Origin: Auanema rhodensis
Taxonomy: Eukaryota; Nematoda; Chromadorea; Rhabditida; Rhabditidae
Assembly (NCBI GenBank): GCA_964057225.1
Contig: OZ059896.1
Coordinates: 6,324,001 to 6,388,000 of the forward strand
Direction of reading: 5' to 3'
DNA length: 64,000 nucleotides
Shown here piece by piece: positions 47,501 through 62,500 of the stretch. Positions within the stretch are counted from its first letter, which is position 1. Each line of letters starts with the position of its first letter. Made by a program: the position numbers and the translations under genes. The notes under the pieces were generated by a model, which was given only the letters and a program-made list of their open reading frames with translations, searched no databases and had not been told where the DNA came from.

Positions 47501-50500
47501 GGAGTAAATAGCAGATTCGCCGGGCACAACGTGCCTACAGCCTGAACTTTTTTGTGAACAAATCTTGTGGATGGGGTCGATATAAACCTTTTTTTCGGAA
47601 AAAGGAGAATTCCTAGTCAAATCTGACTTGGAAATTCCGATTCTACACATCTGAATACCCAACCTCGGGGTGTTTTTGTTTTATTTTAGTTGATGATCTT
47701 GGAGTAAATAGCAGATTCACCGGGCACAACGTGCCTACAGCCTGAACTTTTTTGTGAACAAATCTTGTGGATGGGGTCGATATAAACCTTTTTTTCGGAA
47801 AAAGGAGAATTCCTAGTCAAATCTGACTTGGAAATTCCGATTCTACACATCTGAATACCCAACCTCGGGGTGTTTTTGTTTTATTTTAGTTGATGATCTT
47901 GGAGTAAATATCAGATTCACCGGGCACAACGTGCCTACAGCCTGAACTTTTTTGTGAACAAATCTTGTGGATGGGGCCGATATAAACCTTTTTTTCAGAA
48001 AAAGGAGAATTCCTAGTCAAATCTGACTTGGAAATTCCGATTCTACACATCTGAATACTCAACCTCGAGGTGTTTTTGTTTTATTTTAGTTGATGATCTT
48101 GGAGTAAATCGGACATTCACTGGGCACAACGTGCCTACAGCCTGAACTTTTTTGTGAACAAATCTTGTGGATGGGGTCGATATAAACCTTTTTTTCGGAA
48201 AAAGGAGAATTCCTAGTCAAATCTGACTTGGAAATTCCGATTCTACACATCTGAATACCCAACCTCGGGGTGTTTTTGTTTTATTTTAGTTGATGATCTT
48301 GGAGTAAATATCAGATTCACCGGGCACAACGTGCCTACAGCCTGAACTTTTTTGTGAACAAATCTTGTGGATGGGGCCGATATAAACCTTTTTTTCAGAA
48401 AAAGGAGAATTCCTAGTCAAATCTGACTTGGAAATTCCGATTCTACACATCTGAATACTCAACCTCGAGGTGTTTTTGTTTTATTTTAGTTGATGATCTT
48501 GGAGTAAATCGGACATTCACTGGGCACAACGTGCCTACAGCCTGAACTTTTTTGTGAACAAATCTTGTGGATGGGGTCGATATAAACCTTTTTTTCGGAA
48601 AAAGGAGAATTCCTAGTCAAATCTGACTTGGAAATTCCGATTCTACACATCTGAATACCCAACCTCGGGGTGTTTTTGTTTTATTTTAGTTGATGATCTT
48701 GGAGTAAATATCAGATTCACCGGGCACAACGTGCCTACAGCCTGAACTTTTTTGTGAACAAATCTTGTGGATGGGGTCGATATAAACCTTTTTTTCGGAA
48801 AAAGGAGAATTCCTAGTCAAATCTGACTTGGAAATTCCGATTCTACACATCTGAATACCCAACCTCGGGGTGTTTTTGTTTTATTTTAGTTGATGATCTT
48901 GGAGTAAATATCAGATTCACCGGGCACAACGTGCCTACAGCCTGAACTTTTTTGTGAACAAATCTTGTGGATGGGGCCGATATAAACCTTTTTTTCAGAA
49001 AAAGGAGAATTCCTAGTCAAATCTGACTTGGAAATTCCGATTCTACACATCTGAATACTCAACCTCGAGGTGTTTTTGTTTTATTTTAGTTGATGATCTT
49101 GGAGTAAATCGGACATTCACTGGGCACAACGTGCCTACAGCCTGAACTTTTTTGTGAACAAATCTTGTGGATGGGGCCGATATAAACCTTTTTTTCAGAA
49201 AAAGGAGAATTCCTAGTCAAATCTGACTTGGAAATTCCGATTCTACACATCTGAATACTCAACCTCGAGGTGTTTTTGTTTTATTTTAGTTGATGATCTT
49301 GGAGTAAATAGCAGATTCACCGGGCACAACGTGCCTACAGCCTGAACTTTTTTGTGAACAAATCTTGTGGATGGGGCCGATATAAACCTTTTTTTCGGAA
49401 AAAGGAGAATTCCTAGCCAAATCTGACTTGAAAATTCCGATTCTACACATCTGAATACCCAACCTCAAGGTGTTTTTGTTTTATTTTAGTTGATGATCTT
49501 GGAGTAAATCGGACATTCACCGGGCACAACGTGCCTACAGCCTGAACTTTTTTGTGAACAAATCTTGTGGATGGGGCCGATATAAACCTTTTTTTCGGAA
49601 AAAGGAGAATTCCTAGCCAAATCTGACTCGGAAATTCCGATTCTACACATCTGAATACCCAACCTCGGGGTGTTTTTGTTTTATTTTAGTTGATGATCTT
49701 GGAGTAAATAGCAGATTCACCGGGCACAACGTACCTACAGCCTGAACTTTTTTGTGAACAAATCTTGTGGATGGGGTCGATATAAACCTTTTTTTCGGAA
49801 AAAGGAGAATTCCTAGTCAAATCTGACTTGGAAATTCCGATTCTACACATCTGAATACCCAATCTCGGGGTGTTTTTGTTTTATTTTAGTTGATGATCTT
49901 GGAGTAAATAGCAGATTCACCGGGCACAACGTGCCTACAGCCTGAACTTTTTTGTGAACAAATCTTCTGAATTGGGTCGATATAAACCTTTTTTTCGGAA
50001 AAAGGAGAATTCCTAGCCAAATCTGACTCGGAAATTCCGATTCTACACATCTGAATACCCAATCTCGGGGTGTTTTTGTTTTATTTTAGTTGATGATCTT
50101 GGAGTAAATAGCAGATTCACCGGGCACAACGTGCCTACAGCCTGAACTTTTTTGTGAACAAATCTTGTGGATGGGGTCGATATAAACCTTTTTTTCGGAA
50201 AAAGGAGAATTCCTAGCCAAATTTGACTCGGAAATTCCGATTCTACACATCTGAATACCCAATCTCGGGGTGTTTTTGTTTTATTTTAGTTGATGATCTT
50301 GGAGTAAATAGCAGATTCACCGGGCACAACGTGCCTACAACCTGAACTTTTTTGTGAACAAATCTTCTGAATTGGGTCGATATAAACCTTTTTTTCGGAA
50401 AAAGGAGAATTCCTAGCCAAATCTGACTCGGAAATTCCGATTCTACACATCTGAATACCCAATCTCGGGGTGTTTTTGTTTTATTTTAGTTGATGATCTT

Positions 50501-53500
50501 GGAGTAAATAGCAGATTCACCGGGCACAACGTGCCTACAGCCTGAACTTTTTTGTGAACAAATCTTGTGGATGGGGCCGATATAAACCTTTTTTTCGGAA
50601 AAAGGAGAATTCCTAGCCAAATTTGACTCGGAAATTCCGATTCTACACATCTGAATACCCAACCTCGGGGTGTTTTTGTTTTATTTTAGTTGATGATCTT
50701 GGAGTAAATAGCAGATTCACCGGGCACAACGTGCCTACAGCCTGAACTTTTTTGTGAACAAATCTTCTGAATTGGGTCGATATAAACCTTTTTTTCGGAA
50801 AAAAGAGAATTCCTAGCCAAATCTGACTCGGAAATTCCGATTCTACACATCTGAATACCCAATCTCGGGGTGTTTTTGTTTTATTTTAGTTGATGATCTT
50901 GGAGTAAATAGCAGATTCACCGGGCACAACGTGCCTACAACCTGAACTTTTTCGTGAACAAATCTTCTGAATTGGGTCGATATAAACCTTTTTTTCGGAA
51001 AAAGGAGAATTCCTAGCCAAATCTGACTCGGAAATTCCGATTCTACACATCTGAATACCCAATCTCGGGGTGTTTTTGTTTTATTTTAGTTGATGATCTT
51101 GGAGTAAATAGCAGATTCACCGGGCACAACGTGCCTACAGCCTGAACTTTTTTGTGAACAAATCTTGTGGATGGGGCCGATATAAACCTTTTTTTCGGAA
51201 AAAGGAGAATTCCTAGCCAAATTTGACTCGGAAATTCCGATTCTACACATCTGAATACCCAACCTCGGGGTGTTTTTGTTTTATTTTAGTTGATGATCTT
51301 GGAGTAAATAGCAGATTCACCGGGCACAACGTGCCTACAGCCGGAACTTTTTTGTGAACAAATCTTGTGGATGGGGCCGATATAAACCTTTTTTTCGGAA
51401 AAAGGAGAATTCCTAGCCAAATTTGACTCGGAAATTCCGATTCTACACATCTGAATACCCAATCTCGGGGTGTTTTTGTTTTATTTTAGTTGATGATCTT
51501 GGAGTAAATAGCAGATTCACCGGGCACAACGTGCCTACAGCCTGAACTTTTTTGTGAACAAATCTTCTGAATTGGGTCGATATAAACCTTTTTTTCGGAA
51601 AAAGGAGAATTCCTAGCCAAATCTGACTCGGAAATTCCGATTCTACACATCTGAATACCCAATCTCGGGGTGTTTTTGTTTTATTTTAGTTGATGATCTT
51701 GGAGTAAATAGCAGATTCACCGGGCACAACGTGCCTACAGCCTGAACTTTTTTGTGAACAAATCTTGTGGATGGGGCCGATATAAACCTTTTTTTCGGAA
51801 AAAGGAGAATTCCTAGCCAAATTTGACTCGGAAATTCCGATTCTACACATCTGAATACCCAATCTCGGGGTGTTTTTGTTTTATTTTAGTTGATGATCTT
51901 GGAGTAAATAGCAGATTCACCGGGCACAACGTGCCTACAGCCTGAACTTTTTTGTGAACAAATCTTGTGGATGGGGCCGATATAAACCTTTTTTTCGGAA
52001 AAAGGAGAATTCCTAGCCAAATTTGACTCGGAAATTCCGATTCTACACATCTGAATACCCAATCTCGGGGTGTTTTTGTTTTATTTTAGTTGATGATCTT
52101 GGAGTAAATAGCAGATTCACCGGGCACAACGTGCCTACAGCCTGAACTTTTTTGTGAACAAATCTTCTGAATTGGGTCGATATAAACCTTTTTTTCGGAA
52201 AAAAGAGAATTCCTAGCCAAATCTGACTCGGAAATTCCGATTCTACACATCTGAATACCCAATCTCGGGGTGTTTTTGTTTTATTTTAGTTGATGATCTT
52301 GGAGTAAATAGCAGATTCACCGGGCACAACGTGCCTACAGCCTGAACTTTTTTGTGAACAAATCTTGTGGATGGGGCCGATATAAACCTTTTTTTCGGAA
52401 AAAGGAGAATTCCTAGCCAAATTTGACTTGGAAATTCCGATTCTACACATCTGAATACCCAACCTCGGGGTGTTTTTGTTTTATTTTAGTTGATGATCTT
52501 GGAGTAAATAGCAGATTCACCGGGCACAACGTGCCTATAGCCTGAACTTTTTTGTGAACAAATCTTGTGGATGGGGCCGATATAAACCTTTTTTTCGGAA
52601 AAAGGAGAATTCCTAGCCAAATTTGACTCGGAAATTCCGATTCTACACATCTGAATACCCAATCTCGGGGTGTTTTTGTTTTATTTTAGTTGATGATCTT
52701 GGAGTAAATAGCAGATTCACCGGGCACAACGTGCCTACAGCCTGAACTTTTTTGTGAACAAATCTTCTGAATTGGGTCGATATAAACCTTTTTTTCGGAA
52801 AAAAGAGAATTCCTAGCCAAATCTGACTCGGAAATTCCGATTCTACACATCTGAATACCCAATCTCGGGGTGTTTTTGTTTTATTTTAGTTGATGATCTT
52901 GGAGTAAATAGCAGATTCACCGGGCACAACGTGCCTACAACCTGAACTTTTTTGTGAACAAATCTTCTGAATTGGGTCGATATAAACCTTTTTTTCGGAA
53001 AAAGGAGAATTCCTAGCCAAATCTGACTCGGAAATTCCGATTCTACACATCTGAATACCCAATCTCGGGGTGTTTTTGTTTTATTTTAGTTGATGATCTT
53101 GGAGTAAATAGCAGATTCACCGGGCACAACGTGCCTACAGCCTGAACTTTTTTGTGAACAAATCTTGTGGATGGGGCCGATATAAACCTTTTTTTCGGAA
53201 AAAGGAGAATTCCTAGCCAAATTTGACTCGGAAATTCCGATTCTACACATCTGAATACCCAACCTCGGGGTGTTTTTGTTTTATTTTAGTTGATGATCTT
53301 GGAGTAAATAGCAGATTCACCGGGCACAACGTGCCTACAGCCTGAACTTTTTTGTGAACAAATCTTCTGAATTGGGTCGATATAAACCTTTTTTTCGGAA
53401 AAAAGAGAATTCCTAGCCAAATCTGACTCGGAAATTCCGATTCTACACATCTGAATACCCAATCTCGGGGTGTTTTTGTTTTATTTTAGTTGATGATCTT

Positions 53501-56500
53501 GGAGTAAATAGCAGATTCACCGGGCACAACGTGCCTACAACCTGAACTTTTTTGTGAACAAATCTTCTGAATTGGGTCGATATAAACCTTTTTTTCGGAA
53601 AAAGGAGAATTCCTAGCCAAATCTGACTCGGAAATTCCGATTCTACACATCTGAATACCCAATCTCGGGGTGTTTTTGTTTTATTTTAGTTGATGATCTT
53701 GGAGTAAATAGCAGATTCACCGGGCACAACGTGCCTACAGCCTGAACTTTTTTGTGAACAAATCTTCTGAATTGGGTCGATATAAACCTTTTTTTCGGAA
53801 AAAAGAGAATTCCTAGCCAAATTTGACTCGGAAATTCCGATTCTACACATCTGAATACCCAATCTCGGGGTGTTTTTGTTTTATTTTAGTTGATGATCTT
53901 GGAGTAAATAGCAGATTCACCGGGCACAACGTGCCTACAGCCTGAACTTTTTTGTGAACAAATCTTGTGGATGGGGCCGATATAAACCTTTTTTTCGGAA
54001 AAAGGAGAATTCCTAGCCAAATTTGACTCGGAAATTCCGATTCTACACATCTGAATACCCAATCTCGGGGTGTTTTTGTTTTATTTTAGTTGATGATCTT
54101 GGAGTAAATAGCAGATTCACCGGGCACAACGTGCCTACAGCCTGAACTTTTTTGTGAACAAATCTTCTGAATTGGGTCGATATAAACCTTTTTTTCGGAA
54201 AAAAGAGAATTCCTAGCCAAATCTGACTCGGAAATTCCGATTCTACACATCTGAATACCCAATCTCGGGGTGTTTTTGTTTTATTTTAGTTGATGATCTT
54301 GGAGTAAATAGCAGATTCACCGGGCACAACGTGCCTACAGCCTGAACTTTTTTGTGAACAAATCTTCTGAATTGGGTCGATATAAACCTTTTTTTCGGAA
54401 AAAGGAGAATTCCTAGCCAAATCTGACTCGGAAATTCCGATTCTACACATCTGAATACCCAATCTCGGGGTGTTTTTGTTTTATTTTAGTTGATGATCTT
54501 GGAGTAAATAGCAGATTCACCGGGCACAACGTGCCTACAGCCTGAACTTTTTTGTGAACAAATCTTGTGGATGGGGCCGATATAAACCTTTTTTTCGGAA
54601 AAAGGAGAATTCCTAGCCAAATTTGACTCGGAAATTCCGATTCTACACATCTGAATACCCAATCTCGGGGTGTTTTTGTTTTATTTTAGTTGATGATCTT
54701 GGAGTAAATAGCAGATTCACCGGGCACAACGTGCCTACAGCCTGAACTTTTTTGTGAACAAATCTTCTGAATTGGGTCGATATAAACCTTTTTTTCGGAA
54801 AAAAGAGAATTCCTAGCCAAATCTGACTCGGAAATTCCGATTCTACACATCTGAATACCCAATCTCGGGGTGTTTTTGTTTTATTTTAGTTGATGATCTT
54901 GGAGTAAATAGCAGATTCACCGGGCACAACGTGCCTACAGCCTGAACTTTTTTGTGAACAAATCTTCTGAATTGGGTCGATATAAACCTTTTTTTCGGAA
55001 AAAGGAGAATTCCTAGCCAAATCTGACTCGGAAATTCCGATTCTACACATCTGAATACCCAATCTCGGGGTGTTTTTGTTTTATTTTAGTTGATGATCTT
55101 GGAGTAAATAGCAGATTCACCGGGCACAACGTGCCTACAGCCTGAACTTTTTTGTGAACAAATCTTGTGGATGGGGCCGATATAAACCTTTTTTTCGGAA
55201 AAAGGAGAATTCCTAGCCAAATTTGACTCGGAAATTCCGATTCTACACATCTGAATACCCAACCTCGGGGTGTTTTTGTTTTATTTTAGTTGATGATCTT
55301 GGAGTAAATAGCAGATTCACCGGGCACAACGTGCCTACAGCCTGAACTTTTTTGTGAACAAATCTTGTGGATGGGGCCGATATAAACCTTTTTTTCGGAA
55401 AAAGGAGAATTCCTAGCCAAATTTGACTCGGAAATTCCGATTCTACACATCTGAATACCCAATCTCGGGGTGTTTTTGTTTTATTTTAGTTGATGATCTT
55501 GGAGTAAATAGCAGATTCACCGGGCACAACGTGCCTACAGCCTGAACTTTTTTGTGAACAAATCTTCTGAATTGGGTCGATATAAACCTTTTTTTCGGAA
55601 AAAAGAGAATTCCTAGCCAAATCTGACTCGGAAATTCCGATTCTACACATCTGAATACCCAATCTCGGGGTGTTTTTGTTTTATTTTAGTTGATGATCTT
55701 GGAGTAAATAGCAGATTCACCGGGCACAACGTGCCTACAGCCTGAACTTTTTTGTGAACAAATCTTCTGAATTGGGTCGATATAAACCTTTTTTTCGGAA
55801 AAAGGAGAATTCCTAGCCAAATCTGACTCGGAAATTCCGATTCTACACATCTGAATACCCAACCTCGGGGTGTTTTTGTTTTATTTTAGTTGATGATCTT
55901 GGAGTAAATATCAGATTCACCGGGCACAACGTGCCTACAGCCTGAACTTTTTTGTGAACAAATCTTGTGGATGGGGCCGATATAAACCTTTTTTTCGGAA
56001 AAAGGAGAATTCCTAGTCAAATCTGACTTGGAAATTCCGATTCTACACATCTGAATACTCAACCTCGAGGTGTTTTTGTTTTATTTTAGTTGATGATCTT
56101 GGAGTAAATATCAGATTCACCGGGCACAACGTGCCTACAGCCTGAACTTTTTTGTGAACAAATCTTGTGGATGGGGCCGATATAAACCTTTTTTTCAGAA
56201 AAAGGAGAATTCCTAGTCAAATCTGACTTGGAAATTCCGATTCTACACATCTGAATACTCAACCTCGAGGTGTTTTTGTTTTATTTTAGTTGATGATCTT
56301 GGAGTAAATCGGACATTCACCGGGCACAACGTGCCTACAGCCTGAACTTTTTTGTGAACAAATCTTCTGAATTGGGTCGATATAAACCTTTTTTTCGGAA
56401 AAAAGAGAATTCCTAGCCAAATCTGACTCGGAAATTCCGATTCTACACATCTGAATACCCAATCTCGGGGTGTTTTTGTTTTATTTTAGTTGATGATCTT

Positions 56501-59500
56501 GGAGTAAATCGGACATTCACCGGGCACAACGTGCCTACAGCCTGAACTTTTTTGTGAACAAATCTTGTGGATGGGGCCGATATAAACCTTTTTTTCAGAG
56601 AAAGGAGAATTCCTAGTCAAATCTGACTTGGAAATTCCGATTCTACACATCTGAATACTCAACCTCGGGGTGTTTTTGTTTTATTTTAGTTGATGATCTT
56701 GGAGTAAATATCAGATTCACCGGGCACAACGTGCCTACAGCCTGAACTTTTTTGTGAACAAATCTTGTGGATGGGGCCGATATAAACCTTTTTTTCGGAA
56801 AAAGGAGAATTCCTAGTCAAATCTGACTTGGAAATTCCGATTCTACACATCTGAATACCCAACCTCGGGGTGTTTTTGTTTTATTTTAGTTGATGATCTT
56901 GGAGTAAATATCAGATTCACCGGGCACAACGTGCCTACAGCCTGAACTTTTTTGTGAACAAATGTTGTGGATGGGGCCGATATAAACCTTCTTTTCCGAA
57001 AAAGGAGAATTCCTAGTCAAATCTGACTTGGAAATTCCGATTCTACACATCTGAATACTCAACCTCGAGGTGTTTTTGTTTTATTTTAGTTGATGATCTT
57101 GGAGTAAATAGCAGATTCACCGGGCACAACGTTCCTACAGCCTGAACTTTTTTGTGAACAAATCTTCTGAATTGGGTCGATATAAACCTTCTTTTCCGAA
57201 AAAGGAGAATTCCTAGCCAAATCTGACTCGGAAATTCCGATTCTACACATCTGAATACCCAACCTCGGGGTGTTTTTGTTTTATTTTAGTTGATGATCTT
57301 GGAGTAAATATCAGATTCACCGGGCACAACGTGCCTACAGCCTGAACTTTTTTGTGAACAAATCTTGTAGATGGGGCCGATATAAACCTTTTTTTCGGAA
57401 AAAGGAGAATTCCTAGCCAAATCTGACTCGGAAATTCCGATTCTACACATCTGAATACCCAACCTCGGGGTGTTTTTGTTTTATTTTAGTTGATGATCTT
57501 GGAGTAAATATCAGATTCACCGGGCACAACGTGCCTACAGCCTGAACTTTTTTGTGAACAAATCTTGTAGATGGGGCCGATATAAACCTTTTTTTCGGAA
57601 AAAGGAGAATTCCTAGCCAAATCTGACTCGGAAATTCCGATTCTACACATCTGAATACCCAATCTCGGGGTGTTTTTGTTTTATTTTAGTTGATGATCTT
57701 GGAGTAAATATCAGATTCACCGGGCACAACGTGCCTACAGCCTGAACTTTTTTGTGAACAAATCTTGTGGATGGGGCCGATATAAACCTTTTTTTCGGAA
57801 AAAGGAGAATTCCTAGTCAAATCTGACTTGGAAATTCCGATTCTACACATCTGAATACTCAACCTCGAGGTGTTTTTGTTTTATTTTAGTTGATGATCTT
57901 GGAGTAAATATCAGATTCACCGGGCACAACGTGCCTACAGCCTGAACTTTTTTGTGAACAAATCTTGTGGATGGGGCCGATATAAACCTTTTTTTCAGAA
58001 AAAGGAGAATTCCTAGTCAAATCTGACTTGGAAATTCCGATTCTACACATCTGAATACTCAACCTCGGGGTGTTTTTGTTTTATTTTAGTTGATGATCTT
58101 GGAGTAAATATCAGATTCACCGGGCACAACGTGCCTACAGCCTGAACTTTTTTGTGAACAAATCTTGTGGATGGGGCCGATATAAACCTTTTTTTCAGAA
58201 AAAGGAGAATTCCTAGTCAAATCTGACTTGGAAATTCCGATTCTACACATCTGAATACTCAACCTCGAGGTGTTTTTGTTTTATTTTAGTTGATGATCTT
58301 GGAGTAAATAGCAGATTCACCGGGCACAACGTGCCTACAGCCTGAACTTTTTTGTGAACAAATCTTCTGAATTGGGTCGATATAAACCTTCTTTTCCGAA
58401 AAAGGAGAATTCCTAGCCAAATCTGACTCGGAAATTCCGATTCTACACATCTGAATACCCAACCTCGGGGTGTTTTTGTTTTATTTTAGTTGATGATCTT
58501 GGAGTAAATAGCAGATTCACCGGGCACAACGTGCCTACAGCCTGAACTTTTTTGTGAACAAATCTTCTGAATTGGGTCGATATAAACCTTCTTTTCCGAA
58601 AAAGGAGAATTCCTAGCCAAATCTGACTCGGAAATTCCGATTCTACACATCTGAATACTCAACCTCGAGGTGTTTTTGTTTTATTTTAGTTGATGATCTT
58701 GGAGTAAATAGCAGATTCACCGGGCACAACGTGCCTACAGCCTGAACTTTTTTGTGAACAAATCTTGTAGATGGGGCCGATATAAACCTTTTTTTCGGAA
58801 AAAGGAGAATTCCTAGCCAAATCTGACTCGGAAATTCCGATTCTACACATCTGAATACCCAACCTCGGGGTGTTTTTGTTTTATTTTAGTTGATGATCTT
58901 GGAGTAAATAGCAGATTCACCGGGCACAACGTGCCTACAGCCTGAACTTTTTTGTGAACAAATCTTGTAGATGGGGCCGATATAAACCTTTTTTTCGGAA
59001 AAAGGAGAATTCCTAGCCAAATCTGACTCGGAAATTCCGATTCTACACATCTGAATACCCAACCTCGGGGTGTTTTTGTTTTATTTTAGTTGATGATCTT
59101 GGAGTAAATAGCAGATTCACCGGGCACAACGTGCCTACAGCCTGAACTTTTTTGTGAACAAATCTTGTGGATGGGGCCGATATAAACCTTTTTTTCGGAA
59201 AAAGGAGAATTCCTAGCCAAATTTGACTCGGAAATTCCGATTCTACACATCTGAATACCCAATCTCGGGGTGTTTTTGTTTTATTTTAGTTGATGATCTT
59301 GGAGTAAATCGGACATTCACCGGGCACAACGTGCCTACAGCCTGAACTTTTTTATGAACAAATCTTGTGGATGGGGCCGATATAAACCTTTTTTTCGGAA
59401 AAAGGAGAATTCCTAGCCAAATCTGACTCGGAAAATCCGATTCTACACATCTGAATACCCAACCTCGGGATGTTTTTGTTTTATTTTAGTTGATGATCTT

Positions 59501-62500
59501 GGAGTAAATCGGACATTCACCGGGCACAACGTGCCTACAGCCTGAACTTTTTTGTGAACAAATCTTGTGGATGGGGTCGATATAAACCTTTTTTTCAGAA
59601 AAAGGAGAATTCCTAGTCAAATCTGACTTGGAAATTACAATTCTACACATCTGAATACCCAACCTCGGGATGTTTTTGTTTTATTTTAGTTGATGATCTT
59701 GGAGTAAATCGGACATTCACCGGGCACAACGTGCCTACAGCCTGAACTTTTTTGTGAACAAATCTTGTGGATGGGGCCGATATAAACCTTTTTTTCGGAA
59801 ACAGGAGAATTCCTAGTCAAATCTGACTTGGAAATTCCGATTCTACACATCTGAATACCCAACCTCGAGATGTTTTTGTTTTATTTTAGTTGATGATCTT
59901 GGAGTAAATAGCAGATTCACCGGGCACAACGTGCCTACAGCCTGAACTTTTTTGTGAACAAATCTTGTGAATTGGGTCGATATAAACCTTTTTTTCGGAA
60001 ACAGGAGAATTCCTAGTCAAATCTGACTTGGAAATTCCGATTCTGCACATCTGAATACCCAACCTCGAGATGTTTTTGTTTTATTTTAGTTGATGATCTT
60101 GGAGTAAATAGCAGATTCACCGGGCACAACGTGCCTACAGCCTGAACTTTTTTATGAACAAATCTTGTGGATGGGGCCGATATAAACCTTTTTTTCGGAA
60201 AAAGGAGAATTCCTAGTCAAATCTGACTTGGAAATTCCGATTCTACACATCTGAATACTCAACCTCGAGGTGTTTTTGTTTTATTTTAGTTGATGATCTT
60301 GGAGTAAATAGCAGATTCACCGGGCACAATGTGCCTACAGCCTGAACTTTTTTGTGAACAAATCTTCTGAATTGGGTCGATATAAACCTTTTTTTCCGAA
60401 AAAGGAGAATTCCTAGCCAAATCTGACTCGGAAATTCCGATTCTACACATCTGAATACCCAATCTCGGGGTGTTTTTGTTTTATTTTAGTTGATGATCTT
60501 GGAGTAAATCGGACATTCACCGGGCACAACGTGCCTACAGCCTGAACTTTTTTGTGAACAAATCTTCTGAATTGGGTCGATATAAACCTTTTTTTCCGAA
60601 AAAGGAGAATTCCTAGCCAAATCTGACTCGGAAATTCCGATTCTACACATCTGAATACCCAATCTCGGGGTGTTTTTGTTTTATTTTAGTTGATGATCTT
60701 GGAGTAAATCGGACATTCACCGGGCACAACGTGCCTACAGCCTGAACTTTTTTGTGAACAAATCTTGTGGATGGGGTCGATATAAACCTTTTTTTTCGGA
60801 AAAAGGAGAATTCCTAGCCAAATCTGACTTGGAAATTCCAATTCTACACATCTGAATACCCAACCTCGGGGTGTTTTTGTTTTATTTTAGTTGATGATCT
60901 TGGAGTAAATAGCAGATTCACCGGGCACAACGTGCCTACAGCCTGAACTTTTTTGTGAACAAATCTTGTGGATGGGGCCGATATAAACCTTTTTTTCAGA
61001 AAAAGGAGAATTCCTAGCCAAATCTGACTTGGAAATTCCAATTCTACACATCTGAATACCCAACCTCGGGGTGTTTTTGTTTTATTTTAGTTGATGATCT
61101 TGGAGTAAATATCAGATTCACCGGGCACAACGTGCCTACAGCCTGAACTTTTTTGTGAACAAATCTTGTGAATTGGGTCGATATAAACCTTTTTTTCGGA
61201 AAAAGGAGAATTCCTAGTCAAATCTGACTTGAAAATTCCGATTCTACACATCTGAATACCCAACCTCGAGGTGTTTTTGTTTTATTTTAGTTGATGATCT
61301 TGGAGTAAATCGGACATTCACCGGGCACAACGTGCCTACAGCCTGAACTTTTTTGTGAACAAATCTTGTGGATGGGGTCGATATAAACCTTTTTTTTCGG
61401 AAAAAGGAGAATTCCTAGCCAAATCTGACTTGGAAATTCCAATTCTACACATCTGAATACCCAACCTCGGGGTGTTTTTGTTTTATTTTAGTTGATGATC
61501 TTGGAGTAAATAGCAGATTCACCGGGCACAACGTGCCTACAGCCTGAACTTTTTTGTGAACAAATCTTGTGAATTGGGTCGATATAAACCTTTTTTTTCG
61601 GAAAAAGGAGAATTCCTAGCCAAATCTGACTTGGAAATTCCAATTCTACACATCTGAATACCCAACCTCGGGGTGTTTTTGTTTTATTTTAGTTGATGAT
61701 CTTGGAGTAAATATCAGATTCACCGGGCACAACGTGCCTACAGCCTGAACTTTTTTGTGAACAAATCTTGTGAATTGGGTCGATATAAACCTTTTTTTCG
61801 GAAAAAGGAGAATTCCTAGTCAAATCTGACTTGAAAATTCCGATTCTACACATCTGAATACCCAACCTCGAGGTGTTTTTGTTTTATTTTAGTTGATGAT
61901 CTTGGAGTAAATAGCAGATTCACCGGGCACAACGTGCCTACAGCCTGAACTTTTTTGTGAACAAATCTTGTGAATTGGGTCGATATAAACCTTTTTTTTC
62001 GGAAAAAGGAGAATTCCTAGTCAAATCTGACTTGAAAATTCCGATTCTACACATCTGAATACCCAACCTCGAGGTGTTTTTGTTTTATTTTAGTTGATGA
62101 TCTTGGAGTAAATAGCAGATTCACCGGGCACAACGTGCCTACAGCCTGAACTTTTTTGTGAACAAATCTTGTGAATTGGGTCGATATAAACCTTTTTTTC
62201 AGAGAAAGGAGAATTCCTAGTCAAATCTTACTTGGAAATTCCGATTCTACACATCTGAATACCCAACCTCGAGGTGTTTTTGTTTTATTTTAGTTGATGA
62301 TCTTGGAGTAAATAGCAGATTCACCGGGCACAACGTGCCTACAGCCTGAACTTTTTTGTGAACAAATCTTGTGAATTGGGTCGATATAAACCTTTTTTTT
62401 CGGAAAAAGGAGAATTCCTAGCCAAATCTGACTTGGAAATTCCAATTCTACACATCTGAATACCCAACCTCGGGGTGTTTTTGTTTTATTTTAGTTGATG

